From Tridacna crocea (Eukaryota > Mollusca > Bivalvia > Cardiida > Cardiidae), in assembly GCA_943736015.1 (NCBI GenBank), contig OX031060.1:6957501-7021500 (forward strand): a stretch of DNA of 64,000 bases, read 5' to 3'. Of the stretch, positions 21,787-32,315 are shown piece by piece (the stretch's first letter is position 1; the number at the start of each line of letters is the position of its first letter). Made by a program: the position numbers and the translations under genes. The notes below the pieces were generated by a model. The model saw only the letters and a list, made by a program, of their open reading frames with translations, had not been told where the DNA came from and searched no databases.

Positions 21787-22109
21787 AGTGAGGCCATTTT
21801 TTCAACTGCAAGACCGTTACAAATGCATTATGCACTTTCTTGCAAAGAAACTAAAGAGTGAAAATATTCATTTAGTTATGCAGGGTTGAAACATGGAGTA
21901 TCATAACTTGTGGATTAGTTATGAATATCTGTTGCGTCAGAGTTATCAGCGAAGCACAAAGATAGCAAATTTGACATCTGCGACAATGAGCGTCGCTTAT
22001 TGCCATGTTTGTTGGCTTGCATGTGGTTTTACACTGCTTTCAAGAGTTTTTTCATTCATATTACGGCTGCAGTTCATAGTTTAGTTTAAACATATTCATT
22101 TTACATCGA

Positions 22110-22300
22110 TTGAGAAACAAGTTCTCACAACTTATACTAATCTCTCTCGATTCTGCTTCCTGGGGACTACACCAGTACTCGCGTCGAATGTGTGGGCCAA
22201 TGATGAAAAATCCCAAGGTTGACACCCGCTCCCGGGTATCGAACTCAGGACTTTATGATTATTGGGCCAACCCTCTACCTGACAGCCATAGACACCATAC
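22110..22300 (-). mobile_element. SINE copy, reversed
   Basis: Reading from 22300 leftwards: TGGCTGTCAGGTAGAGGGTT and GAGTTCGATACCCGGGAGC form an A/B-box head, then GGTGTCAACCTTGGG. Confidence 0.75.
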
Positions 22301-22439
22301 ATCCTGGTAAGTGTAGGAGCATTATTATGGCCTTACGCCGTCAATGATGATCTGTTACTATAGGAAAGCAATAACAACTGGTTAACGTAACCATCAGCTC
22401 ACAGAGACTCATTATGCTATATTTACATGGAACTATCTC

Positions 22440-22715
22440 GCCTAAACATATGGCTACGCCTTACCTTGGTCGGCAGGTGTGTCGGGGGTCGCTGGTTCGA
22501 GTTCACAGCTTAGCAGATTTATCTCTGAGGATAGATGCAACAAGATTCTTTTTTTCGTCGCTGATCATTCCTTTGGCTGTGGTAATGTGGGACACCTGCC
22601 AGTGGCATTGGAAGGATGTTGTGCTGGTAACAAGAACTTCAGGAAAGCATGGGTAGGTTCACTGGCCGCTGCGATATGACTGAAATAATGTTGAAACGGC
22701 GGTTGAAACCATACA
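22440..22715 (+). mobile_element. SINE family 2 copy
   Basis: GCTGGTTCGAGTTCACAGC is the B-box region, followed by TTTATCTCTGAGGATAGATG and CTTCAGGAAAGCATGGGTAG. The tail is AAACAAACAAAACAAA. Confidence 0.75.
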
Positions 22716-22882
22716 AACAAACAAAACAAATTTGGTTTTAATTTGTAATAATTTTAGTCAATCAATCATTCCACAATAAGTCGGATAACACACGAGTATG
22801 ATATTACGGAAATAGTTTGGTTAACCAGCTGGGTCCACAACCTTGACACTGACAAATGTCTTAAAAATAGCCCAGTGTTGAA

Positions 22883-22998
22883 TTAACCCTTTCGGTTGCT
22901 TTGGGAGTCTCATTGTGCTTCTGCGGACTGTGCAGATCAAGATCAGACTGCACATAACGTGCAGTCTGATCTTAGATCTATATACACAATCCGATACG
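22883..22998 (-). mobile_element. Pal-C copy
   Basis: TTAACCCTTTCGGTTGC start, then GCGGACTGTGCAGATCAAG and the hairpin. Confidence 0.8.
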
Positions 22999-23164
22999 AT
23001 GATACCTTTTTGGCGGAGAAAGAATTTTCGAGTTGCAATTTTGGCGTTGTTTCTTTGCTAAAGATTTGGAATTTATCATTTAGTGCCAAATGAATATAAA
23101 CGTAAACTGACCTTCGTGTAGAGTTGAAAATAAATCGATTTTTATCTGTAGATTTGGCCTAATA

Positions 23165-23231
23165 GCGGGCAGCATAGATCAAGATCAGACTGCACGGAAC
23201 GTGCAGTCTGATCTTTATCTATGCTGCCCGC
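23165..23231. mobile_element. Pal-C hairpin with symmetric changes
   Basis: Both outer arms read GCGGGCAGCATAGAT, against GCGGACAGTGTAGAT in the family, so at least three changes are mirrored. Confidence 0.85.
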
Positions 23232-23517
23232 AAAAGATCTTCTTTAGCAAAGGGGAACGAAAAGATAAAGAAATAATTTGAAATTTTATCTAGCTTACCG
23301 GGGTATACAGCATGATAAATGGGTATTACAGGCTTAGAGAGGAAGTAAAATAACTTTTAGTATTACTGAAACCTACTTTGTGGACATTCATATGAATTGC
23401 TTCAAACCAGGATGAATATTTGAAGCTTATTTTGTTCCTTCGTTATGAACTGAAATGAAATAATAGGATTTAATTCCCGTTGTAATGTCGAGCACGGATT
23501 ATCAGAACGGAAACACG

Positions 23518-23660
23518 TGCAATTGGTAGCTCAATTGGTTGCCGTAGGACTCAGAAACAGGAGGTCGCTGGTTCGGCGGGTCACTGGCTTGGCCAATTTC
23601 TTTCCGAGGATTGGTGTTCTTCATCGCGACAGGATTCATATTGAAAGTGGCATTACGTAA
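23518..23660 (+). mobile_element. SINE family 2 copy, short
   Basis: TTGGTAGCTCAATTGGTTGCC and GAGGTCGCTGGTTCGGCGG form the tRNA-like head. The body stops at TCGCGACAGGATTCATATTG. Confidence 0.75.
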
Positions 23661-23693
23661 ATACCAAACAATCAACCACCCACCCTTGTACTG

Positions 23694-24048
23694 CATTATC
23701 TCCCGCTAGATGGCATTCTACAAAAATACTCGTCTATCTAATTTAGGCATTCTGGGTACCGAACCGTACTACTTTTCTACGCGACAACCGTTACTTTGAA
23801 TTTAAAACTAAAATATAGGTTTACTCAATAAAATGCTACATAGTATACGATTCATACAGCTATGATCAGCAGTTTAGAGAAATCTGGAGCTAAAACAGGT
23901 CTAATTTCTACTCAAATGTTTTAATAAAACCCATTTTCTCCATTGCTGCTATATATCGTGTCTTACGACAATCCCCCCAATACTGGGGATAGTGATGCGT
24001 CATAGCAGACAGGTCGAATCTTCGAAGAATATGATATGGGCAGACAAC
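23694..24048. repeat. Family G copy 1
   Basis: CATTATCTCCCGCTAGATGG to GGGCAGACAAC. It shares CTACGCGACAACCGTTACTT and AGAGAAATCTGGAGCTAAAA with the other two copies. No inverted ends, no ORF. Confidence 0.85.
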
Positions 24049-24070
24049 TTTTTGTAGTGTTTCTAAATAG

Positions 24071-24298
24071 TTAACTCTTTCCCAAACAATCCCTTGTTTT
24101 TACGGGTCTGGAATATTGGTCTTTTGAAAACATTGTGGGAAAAGGAGAAAATGCTGGTAACCAGCATTTTCTCCTTTTCCCACAATGTTTTCTACCCTAT
24201 CATAGACAGAAACCATCTTTTCAGCAAGAGCTGAATTGTCGTCTGCAAATGCTTTCAATTTGGTTTAGTCCAAAATTTGTCGTGTGGGAAAGGGTTAA
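24071..24298 (-). mobile_element. Pal-A copy
   Basis: TTAACTCTTTCCC to GGGAAAGGGTTAA. It belongs to a subgroup with GGTCTGGAATA and AATTTGGTTTAGTCC (also at 28626 and 31523). Confidence 0.95.
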
Positions 24299-24698
24299 TC
24301 TTCCTATCTTGGATCCAGTGATTTTAAAATTAGCTTGCAAGGTTCAAACCCCGTAGGCTGCTTTTTTCGCTTATTTTCTTTTTCAGCATACCACTCTTTG
24401 TGAACGAGACAGTAAAGAGGCAATAAGCTTAAGGAATGAATGATTTTTCTTTTACCCCAGTGTTTATTTTTCGTGTATTCAAAATTTAATACGAGCATTT
24501 ACATGTCAAAATTTAATTCATTCAAACTTTTATACATTATGCAGGGACGTTTTCAACTTCGTCTACTGTCAGATTTTTTTCGGGGGTGGGGAGAGTATTC
24601 GGTTTACCCTTTTCTTGTTAAATAGGGAAAAAGAAACTTTGAAACGGATTGTGAAAACCCGTATTTTATCATCTCAAAGACTTTTTTTGAGAGAAAAA

Positions 24699-24815
24699 TA
24701 TCTCCTTATCGGAAAGTGTAGATCCAAGATCAGACTGCACGTTCTGTGCAGTCTGATCTTGATCTACACTGTCCCCAAAAAGGTCCTTGACAGGCGCGTA
24801 GCAGTCGAGGGGTTA
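24699..24815 (+). mobile_element. Pal-C copy
   Basis: TCTCCTTATCGGAAAGTG, perfect hairpin, and right end GCAGTCGAGGGGTTAA. Confidence 0.85.
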
Positions 24816-25037
24816 AGTGACGCACAGGTGTTCAGATATTAGATTACAATGAAGTTGTAAAAATAAAATGTCATATTTTTTTCCTTTTTCCTTTCTTATC
24901 ATGGAATTTATCTGTAAATTAAAAAAGATTTTTACGCATGAAAAATGCCCGATTATTCTTGTCTTACAAAAGGCCTTTTTTTTCTTGGCAAAAATAGAAT
25001 AAGAATATTATTTCATACATGGCCTATATAACGACTT

Positions 25038-25305
25038 TATATGGCCTGCAACGCGGGAAAAGGGGCATTCGAACATTTGCGTAAAGTATCGTCTCAGATC
25101 AGCCTGCCTAGTCCGCGCAGGCTAATCCGAGACGACACTTTACATCTACATTAGATTTTGTGCTACAGTAGACTTGCCCAAAACTGAAAATTACATAAAA
25201 ACGGAAATTGTCGTTTCGGATTAGCTTGTGCGGACTGCGCAGGCTGATCCAAAACGACACTTTACGCAAATGTCCGAGTGCCCCTTTTCGCATGTTGCAA
25301 GTCAT
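25038..25305. mobile_element. Pal-E copy 1
   Basis: Two hairpin modules (GTCTCAGATCAGCCTGC and GTTTCGGATTAGCTTGTGCGG) flank CTACAGTAGACTTG. The ends pair as TATATGGCCTGCAACGCG and CGCATGTTGCAAGTCAT. Confidence 0.85.
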
Positions 25306-25439
25306 GTTGATTGATTAAATTTACGTTTGGTAATCATCGTCACCTGTTTTTCATATGGGCGCAGCCCCTTGAAGGCTGTTAATACAGTATTGTTATGTAC
25401 TGTACTATTGCAGATACAGGACGAAGCCCGTCCTAAATT

Positions 25440-25620
25440 TAGACTGGTTCTTTAACGTGCTTGGTGTATAGCACCGTCACACAGGACATCCGTTCAACGT
25501 CTTATCCGAATGACTATATTAGTAATTTTAGACGGCCAGCCGGGGACATCGAACCCACACCCTTATGATCACAAGTCCTACGTTCTACCAAATAAGCTAT
25601 GCGGGCTGGTCTGCAAGCCA
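25440..25620 (-). mobile_element. tRNA-derived SINE, reversed
   Basis: Read from 25615 leftwards: GCATAGCTTATTTGGTAGAA and GTGGGTTCGATGTCCCC are clear A- and B-box regions. The body continues to about 25440. Confidence 0.75.
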
Positions 25621-25669
25621 GTAGCGAAACTTCGTCTCTTTTAGCGAAAAAATCTGTGAGGAGACCTCT

Positions 25670-25855
25670 GGCAAAAGGGGGCTTAATGTATCTCCGTGGT
25701 GCATGATACAAAGCAAGTCATCAAAGTGCCATGGGTCTTTAAAATCAACTTTGTACCACAGACGGCGGAATTATGAGGTAAAGTGGTCTTTTGAGCTACA
25801 AAAAAATAGCCGTGGGCAAAAAGTTTCGGCCCAGGTCAGCCTGCGCATGCTGCGA
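25670..25855. mobile_element. Pal-D copy, left part
   Basis: CTGGCAAAAGGGGGCTTAATG end, then TTATGAGGTAAAGTGGTC and GTTTCGGCCCAGGTCAGCC. It is cut inside the hairpin. Confidence 0.75.
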
Positions 25856-26052
25856 AACAATGATCAGGCATGTTTACTGTCAAGATGGCTGATTAATTTC
25901 AATCCTTGGAAAGGTATCGACCAAACTTGGGGTTCGAACCAGAAACTCTTTGGTCTCTATACTCCTGTATAGAGACTGCGACTGGGCTCAGCCTTCTATA
26001 TGGCAATGACGAGATTTTCTGTTTTTCTTACAATGTTTAAAGTTAATAGCTT

Positions 26053-26262
26053 TTAACCCTTTATCACACAATCCCAACTTTTAACGACCCAGAGGAAGAA
26101 AGCCTTTGAAAACATTGTGGGAAAAGGAGAAAATGCTGGTAACCAGCATTTTCTCCTTTTCTCATAATGTTTTCCACCCTATGAAGAGTATATATTATCA
26201 TTTAGGCCACCTTTGTCTTCTGTAAATGCTTTCAATTTGGACCAGTCTAAAATTTTGTCAGA
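26053..26262 (-). mobile_element. Pal-A copy, right end lost
   Basis: TTAACCCTTTATCACAC start. The palindrome has CTCATAATG in the right arm. It stops at AATTTTGTCAGACAG. Confidence 0.85.
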
Positions 26263-26909
26263 CAGACAGAAAAGTTTATTCATCAGACTTGTACAATGTA
26301 CATCGTCAAAATACAAAGTTGTTTTCATTAAATATATACATGTGTTTGCTCAACTAGATCGGAAAAAAAAGTACATATAATTTCTATTACAGGATGCTCA
26401 CCCATTTCGTGTCGTGTTTGCATCATATCAAAATTATTTGCTTGCAAATGCTATCAATAATGGCAAGTGTAACTTGAGCCATTTTTATAGTGACGCAATT
26501 ATTTAGATTTAAAAATTTTTTGTCACCACAAGAAAAACTTCAAAGGTGGTTTAGGTGTTTTATTATGTTCACATAATTAACGTCTGCTGCAAAGAAAATA
26601 AACATTAATTCGACATTTCTACACCTCGAGGAACAAAATTATCTTTCACCTCGAGTCGACCAGCATGCCCTTTCAAACAAGCGTGCCGCTTTCTCGCCTG
26701 TCAAAGATGGCGGTCACACAAACGAGGGACAAGACAAATCGCTGTAATTATTGTCTTCGGCGTTTAACAAAATAGTAAATTGATTTATTACTTTTTTGTT
26801 GGGGGTGAAAATACGAGTTATTGATGATATTTACATCAAATAAACCCGCTTGTCAATGCTTTCAATATTGATCGTGCGCAACAGGAACAATTTGTTGATA
26901 GTTCAATCT
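26263..26909. other. No feature recognised
   Basis: AT-rich sequence. One short motif, ACCTCGAG, occurs twice (26625-26655). No exon or repeat match. Confidence 0.45.
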
Positions 26910-27115
26910 TCAAAGGGACAAGTTCGACTGTCAACGAGCCTGAAGCAAAGGGCTTTTAAAGCATTGTTGGAAAAGGAGAAAATGCTGGTAACCAGCATTT
27001 TCTCCTTTTCCAACATTGTTTTCTTCTGTATTGAAGGAAAATGCCATTATTTGGGCCGCTGTAATTTTTTGTCCGCAAATGCTTTCAATTTAGAAAAGTA
27101 TACCATTTTGCAATG
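26910..27115 (-). mobile_element. Pal-A copy with mirrored change
   Basis: Both arms read TGTTGGAAAAGG instead of TGTGGGAAAAGG. The outer ends are decayed. Confidence 0.8.
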
Positions 27116-27245
27116 TGGTATGCAGTCCACATGACCTACTAGTATATGGTAACTAGCCGCAAAGGATGCCTGATTGAATGATAATGTATTAGTTGAAATA
27201 AGGTCCTTCTTTGGCATAGCTTGTTTAGAGCTTTAGATGAGAATA

Positions 27246-27545
27246 GCCGTGCCCTGGTACCGCAGTTGGTAGTGTACTTGTCGTGAGCACAGGAGGTCAC
27301 TGATCCTAATCTCCAGTTCGGCAGATTTCTTTCCGAGGAATGATGATAGTCATTTCAATAGGATTCACTCCACTCTCACCATTAAATATGCTTTCGACGA
27401 TGGTTTATGTGGGAAAGCAGCCAGTGGCTTAAAAAGAATGTATTGCAAAGTACTGCATGGTAACAGAAACCCCGAGAGAGCTTGGATAGGTGCTCTTGAA
27501 GCTAAGATATAACTTTTTTTTCTAAAATGACTTTGAGCACCATAC
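27246..27545 (+). mobile_element. SINE family 2 copy
   Basis: GGTACCGCAGTTGGTAGTG A-box, TCTCCAGTTCGGCAGATTTC, CATTTCAATAGGATTCACTCC, and tail CCATACAATCAGAGGAA. Confidence 0.8.
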
Positions 27546-27687
27546 AATCAGAGGAATATAATTGAGATAGAAAGAGTCAGATACAAGGATGATTGTTACA
27601 AGCTCAGTTCTCCCTAAAAATATACCCGTTCCATTTCATGCCCAGTGTTAAAGCATTGGTGCACCCGAGGCTACTTCTGAGTTTCTG

Positions 27688-27800
27688 ACCCAGCCGGATA
27701 GCTCAGTGATAAGCATATCTGACCCGTGACCTTGTCGTTGCTGGTTCAATACTCCTTTGCGGCAAGCTTTCTATCCGGCATTTTTTTTTGCTCTCATCTC
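27688..27800 (+). mobile_element. tRNA-like SINE head
   Basis: CCGGATAGCTCAGTGATAAG and GTTGCTGGTTCAATACTCC. As a tRNA it would lack a closed acceptor stem, so I call it SINE-derived. Confidence 0.6.
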
Positions 27801-27872
27801 GGATGTAGGAAAAGTGGTCAGGAGCTTGACAAAAAGTGGTATCAGTCCTGGTGCGAGAAAGGAAGAAAACAC

Positions 27873-27955
27873 ATCGTCGGTTTACTTCGAAAACCTCGTA
27901 ACTGCAGCTTGTAACAAGCTGTAGTTACGAGGTTTTCGAAATACACTAACGACAT
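27873..27955. mobile_element. M palindrome copy 1, imperfect
   Basis: ATCGTCGGTTTACTTCG arm against CGAAATACACTAACGACAT, with a perfect inner part around CAGCTTGTAACAAGCTG. Confidence 0.8.
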
Positions 27956-28099
27956 GCAAAGTTGCACTTGCCGGCGTGATTTGACGTAATCTGTGAAAAC
28001 CACCCGTCACAACTCGGCTGATTCCGTATCTTAATCGATCACCGGATCATCCGAGGTATACCGAATGCTGTGAAAAGGGCGTTTAACACCAATATAAAC

Positions 28100-28262
28100 C
28101 TCTGGGTTCTTATTCTTCAAGATTTTCTAAATTGGAAAGTAACACAACTTCTGATTAGCTAAACCATTTGGTTTAGCCAATCAGAAGTTGTGTTACTTTC
28201 AAATTTGGAAAATTATGGAGGATTAGACAAAGAACGTTCTTGAGAATGGTTGGTGAATACGT
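28100..28262. mobile_element. Pal-F copy 4
   Basis: The palindrome AACACAACTTCTGATTAGC / GCCAATCAGAAGTTGTGTT is long and nearly perfect. The right end is GGTTGGTGAATACG. Confidence 0.8.
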
Positions 28263-28625
28263 ACACAAGATCACCACCAGTTGACACAAAAATCCATAAA
28301 CAGTCTAGGAATCAAAACTGGATTCTTTTGAATGATAGTTGACGCTGTACTCGGAAACATCTGTCGAAAAACGACAAATAGCGAACAGATAGCGAACACA
28401 AAAGGATGTAAACCGGACCGCAAAGTGTAAAATTGTGTGAAACATAATAAACCTTTAAATACTGCTAATGCTGTTATCTCTCCCAATAAAAACTTTTGTT
28501 CGCTCTCGATGCATATAAACAAATTATCAGTGATCACCTTTTTGATGCGGTCGGCGGGTGCTAAAACCAAATCATCATAAATAGTTAGTACAAATAATAG
28601 TCCATTGTCAACCCACAGGGCCAAT

Positions 28626-28854
28626 TTAACCCTTTCCCAAACAATCCCTGGTTTTTACTGGTCTGGAATAGTAGCCTTTTGAAAACATTGTGGGAAAAGG
28701 AGAAAATGCTGGTAACCAGCATTTTCTCCTTTTCCCACAATGTTTTCTTCTCTATTATAGTCAGAAATCATCTGGTCAGCAAGAGTTGAATTGTCGTCTG
28801 CAAATGCTTTCAATTTGGTTTAGTCCAAAAGTTTGTCGTTTGAGAAAGGGTTAA
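28626..28854 (-). mobile_element. Pal-A copy
   Basis: Perfect palindrome at 28681-28747. Near-identical to 24071-24298 and 31523-31751. Confidence 0.95.
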
Positions 28855-29061
28855 ACAATTCAGGGTTAATACTGTGAAAAAAATAGAGATAGTAATTTCC
28901 GAAATAAAGATGAAATGAGGCGGTAACAGTCTGGTCGCAGAGACTTGAAATAGTAAGTGATAATTGTCGATAAAAACCGTTGTGAAGGAGGGAGAAGATT
29001 CGTTTGATGCTAATTTGAGAACAGCTGACAGTGAGATGTCGTGTGGTCGCAACCCTTTTTG

Positions 29062-29345
29062 GGTCCAGCCCTGTTAGCTCGGTCGGTAGCGTAGAGGACT
29101 CGAGAATAGAGGGTAGCCTGTTCGGTCTCCGGCTTGGCCAATTCCTTTCTGATGATTGATGATAGTCATTGCGACAGGATTCATTCCTCTCTCTCTGCTG
29201 ACTTGTTTCGATATCGAACATGTGGAAAAGCAGCCAATGGCTTGGAAAGAATACTGTGAGGAGTTCTGATAACAGACACTCAAGGAACGTATGGATAGGT
29301 GCACTAGCCACCGTGATATAACTGAAATAGTGTTGAAAACGAAGA
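29062..29345 (+). mobile_element. SINE family 2 copy with long tail
   Basis: TGTTAGCTCGGTCGGTAGCG head, GCGACAGGATTCATTCCTC, CACTCAAGGAACGTATGGAT, ending at GAAAACGAAGATAAACG before the CAAT tail. Confidence 0.85.
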
Positions 29346-29543
29346 TAAACGCAATCAATCGATCGATCGATCAATCGATCAAACAATCAATCAACTAATC
29401 AACCAACCAAGCAACCAACCAACCAACCAATCATTCAGTCAATCAATCAATCAATCAATCAGTCAATCAATCAACCAATCAACCAATCAACCAACCAAGC
29501 AACCAACCAATCAATCAATCAATCAGTCAATCAATCAATCAAT
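29346..29543 (+). repeat. (CAAT/CAAC)n tail of the SINE
   Basis: About 200 bases of CAAT with CAAC and CGAT variants, directly continuous with the SINE end. Confidence 0.85.
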
Positions 29544-29577
29544 GATTTCGCTAAGCGCAATTGAAGGACCTTTTTAA

Positions 29578-29645
29578 GACGATGTAGATCAAGATCAGCA
29601 TGTGTAGTCTAATCTTGGATCTACACTGTCCGATACGGAGATCCC
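29578..29645. mobile_element. Pal-C hairpin, shortened
   Basis: GTAGATCAAGATCAGCATG and TAGTCTAATCTTGGATCTAC, with part of the centre deleted. Confidence 0.7.
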
Positions 29646-29737
29646 CCTTTCTTTCGAAATACTTTTGAAATAGCAACATCAAATTAGATTTTTACTGTTG
29701 GTTTGCAATTCTCATTTCATTCATTGACCAGGATAAT

Positions 29738-29834
29738 TGTTAATCTTTCACCAGCCGATAAAACTTTTAGAACCATTCACATGAAAAGGATTTGCAGACG
29801 ACAAATATGTATTCCCTTTGCCATACGACAAGCT
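29738..29834 (+). mobile_element. Pal-A left-end fragment
   Basis: GTTAATCTTTCACCAGCCG and GATTTGCAGACGACAAATATG, followed directly by a full copy. Confidence 0.6.
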
Positions 29835-30063
29835 TTAACTCATTACCAAACGACAAAATTTTAGATTGGTCCGAATTGAAAGCATTTGCAGACGACAAAA
29901 TAAAAGTGACTAAAAATTTGAAATTTGTTTTGTGAGGGGTAGAAAACTTTGTGGGAAAAGGAGAAAATGCTGGTTACCAGCATTTTCTCCTTTTCCCACA
30001 ATGTTTTCCAAAGGCTTCTTTCTCAGGGGCGTCAAAAGTAGGGATTGTGTTGTAATGGGTTAA
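29835..30063 (+). mobile_element. Pal-A copy, near consensus
   Basis: TTAACTCATTACC to TAATGGGTTAA. The palindrome at 29940-30008 has one left-arm change (ACTTTGTGGG), seen also at 32426. Confidence 0.95.
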
Positions 30064-30255
30064 TTATGAATTTGATCGAATCCAAAAGATTTGCAGACAA
30101 CAAATCAAATGAGCAATTTGTCTTGCAAAGGATAAAAAAAAAATGAAAGAAAAGGAGAAAAATGCTGGTTGCAGCATTTTTTTAAACCACAATGTTTTCT
30201 AAAACCGTCTTCCTCGAAGTTGTTAAAACTCGGTAAAAGTTTGGTAAAAAATTGT
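30060..30255 (+). mobile_element. Decayed Pal-A copy sharing the TTAA
   Basis: GATTTGCAGACAACAAATC and AATGCTGGTTGCAGCATTTT. It ends near TTTGGTAAAAAATTG. Confidence 0.65.
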
Positions 30256-30367
30256 TCAATTGATGGATTTGTCGTTAAAACATGGAAAACTACTCTTTGC
30301 AGATGCTTTGCGCCCCATTTTCATAAAGCTATCATCTTAAACATCGTTTAAACATAATATCGCTTTT

Positions 30368-30640
30368 TATATGGCATGCAGCGAGCGAAAAGGTGCATTC
30401 AGACATCTGCGTAAAGTGTCGTTCAGGATCAGCCTGCGCAGTCCGCGTAGGCTGATCCGTAACGATACTTTCCGCTCTTTTTAATGCAATTTTTTCTGCT
30501 TTGCGCAAGTCTACTGTAGCACAAAGTCTAATGTAGTCGTAAAGTGTCGTCTCGGATTAGCCTGCGCGGACTGCACTTGCTGATCCGAGACGACAATTTA
30601 CGCTAACGTCCGAGAGTCCCTTTTCGTGTGTTGCTAACCA
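30368..30640. mobile_element. Pal-E copy 2
   Basis: TATATGGCATGCAGCGAGCG to CCCTTTTCGTGTGTTGC, with both hairpin modules. Confidence 0.85.
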
Positions 30641-31252
30641 ATTACACGGATAAATGTCAAATTTAAAAAGAAAAAAAGGAAAAAGGCTGTTGATAAATAG
30701 GGCGACTGCTACACTCTGCTTCCGGAGATAATGAGTTAAGGTGGGTTCTTTTTTTTTTTTAAAAAGTTCTAAATTCTATCTTATAAATATCAGAGGGCGA
30801 TCTTACAGATTTCAATATGGCCGCCGGCAAACCGGAAGTGATCAACAGTGTCAGTGTGTTAAAAGACAGCGGCAAGATCACACTGCGGTACAAAGTGATG
30901 AATTAAACAGCTTACCAAAGCGGAAGTAGGTAAAATGTGTTTGAACTGATATTTTGATGAATTTATGATTTTGTATAAATAAGTCCATTCATCGAAAGTG
31001 TGTAAATTTGTGACATCGTGACCTATTTCGCCCCGCGGAAAATATCTTATTTTTGGGATGAACATTTGACCTACATGCGACCGTATTTCTAATATCGACG
31101 GTCACAAGTATACATTAAAGAAGTGTATCTGCTTTTCGAATCGTAGAAGTTTAAAAAGCAGGTCAAGATCAAAGTTCACTTATGTGTGGGCTGATTTTGG
31201 TCAACAATATTAGCTTTATACAGCTAAGCTTGCAAATGACAGACTACAAGTA
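30641..31252. other. No feature recognised
   Basis: Moderately AT-rich. CAATATGGCCGCCGGCAAACC (30814) is notable only for its GC. No exon that I can support. Confidence 0.45.
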
Positions 31253-31526
31253 CCTCTTTACCATATGAACAAATTTTAAGACATGTCCAAATCGAAAGCA
31301 TCTGCACACAACAAAATAAATGAAACTCAAAAAGGTAAAATTTGTTTTGGAAAGGCAAGGAAACATTGTGGGAAAAGGAGAAAATGCTGGTAACCATTTT
31401 CTTCTTTTCCCCACAGCGATTTTATACTCTCACAGGACACCGCGAAGTGGTCCAGCCTCGTTTTCAGTAATCGTCTGCAACCGCCGTCAATATGGACGCT
31501 TCTAAAATTTTTGTCGTCTGGTTTAA
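31253..31526. mobile_element. Mirror Pal-A: both halves carry the same end
   Basis: The left half reads forward (GTCCAAATCGAAAGCATCTG). The right half reads the same block in reverse (CGTCTGCAACCGCCGTCAAT, TCTAAAATTTTTGTCGTC). The usual right end of the family is absent. Confidence 0.75.
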
Positions 31527-31751
31527 CTCTTTACTAGACAATCCCTGGTTTTTACGGGTCTAGAATAGTAGCCTTTTGAAAACATTGTGGGAAAAGGAGA
31601 AAATGCTGGTAACCAGCATTTTCTCATTTTCCCACAATGTTTTCTACCCTATCATAGACAGAAATCATCTTTTCAGCAAGAGTTGAATTGTCGTCTGCAA
31701 ATGCTTTCAATTTGGTCTAGTCCAAAAGTTTGTCGTTTGGGAAAGGGTTAA
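31523..31751 (-). mobile_element. Pal-A copy, middle of a three-copy chain
   Basis: TTAACTCTTTACTAGAC to GGGAAAGGGTTAA. Both terminal TTAAs are shared with neighbours. Confidence 0.95.
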
Positions 31752-31960
31752 CTCTTTACCAGACGACAAAATTGTAGACTGACCAAAATTGAAAGCATTT
31801 GCAGATGACAAAATAATTGTGACTGACAAAATAAAACATGATTTGGGAAGGATAGAAAACATTGTGCTGATTACCAGCATTTTCTCCTTTTCCAACAATG
31901 TTTTTAACAGGCTTCTTTCTCAGGGTAGTCAGAAGTTGGGTTTGTGTGGCAATGGGTTAA
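31748..31960 (+). mobile_element. Pal-A copy, end of the chain
   Basis: The left arm is deleted (GAAAACATTGTGCTGATTACC), so the palindrome is one-sided. Confidence 0.9.
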
Positions 31961-32017
31961 GCGTTAACGTTTTATTTCATGTTTTCAATGTAAGATGAAA
32001 CTATAATCTCTAATACT

Positions 32018-32248
32018 GAACACTTTACCAAACGACAAAAAAAAAATGGACATGCTCAAATCCAAAGCATTAGCAGACGACAAATTAAAAGTCGATCAAA
32101 GGTCGAAAATTGATTTCGAAAGGATAGAAAACATTGTGAGAAAAGGAGAACATGCTGGTTAACAGCATTTTCTCCTTTTCTCACAATGTTTTTAAAACCA
32201 TTTTTTGATCGAGGAGGTCGACACTCTGGGTTGTGCAGGGAAGGGTAG
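32018..32248 (+). mobile_element. Pal-A copy with mirrored change
   Basis: Both arms read CATTGTGAGAAAAGG. The terminal TTAAs are decayed. Confidence 0.8.
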
Positions 32249-32315
32249 GATCAAACAATGCAATTACAATCTATCAGAGATCGACTTTTTAAACATCAAT
32301 AGAATGAAACGAGGA

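Noticed and set aside
25544..25616. Possible tRNA gene on the - strand
   Set aside because: The A and B boxes are present, but the acceptor stem does not close and the sequence continues as a SINE body. The other tRNA-like heads (846, 22270, 27690, 39600) fail in the same way.
28271..28624. 117-codon - strand ORF with hydrophobic stretches
   Set aside because: It lies in sequence I cannot match to repeats, but it has no recognisable domain, and an ORF of this length is expected by chance in 64 kb.
28820..29386. 188-codon - strand ORF
   Set aside because: It translates the SINE at 29062 and its tail. The low-complexity start (DRLIDRSID) comes from the CAAT repeat.
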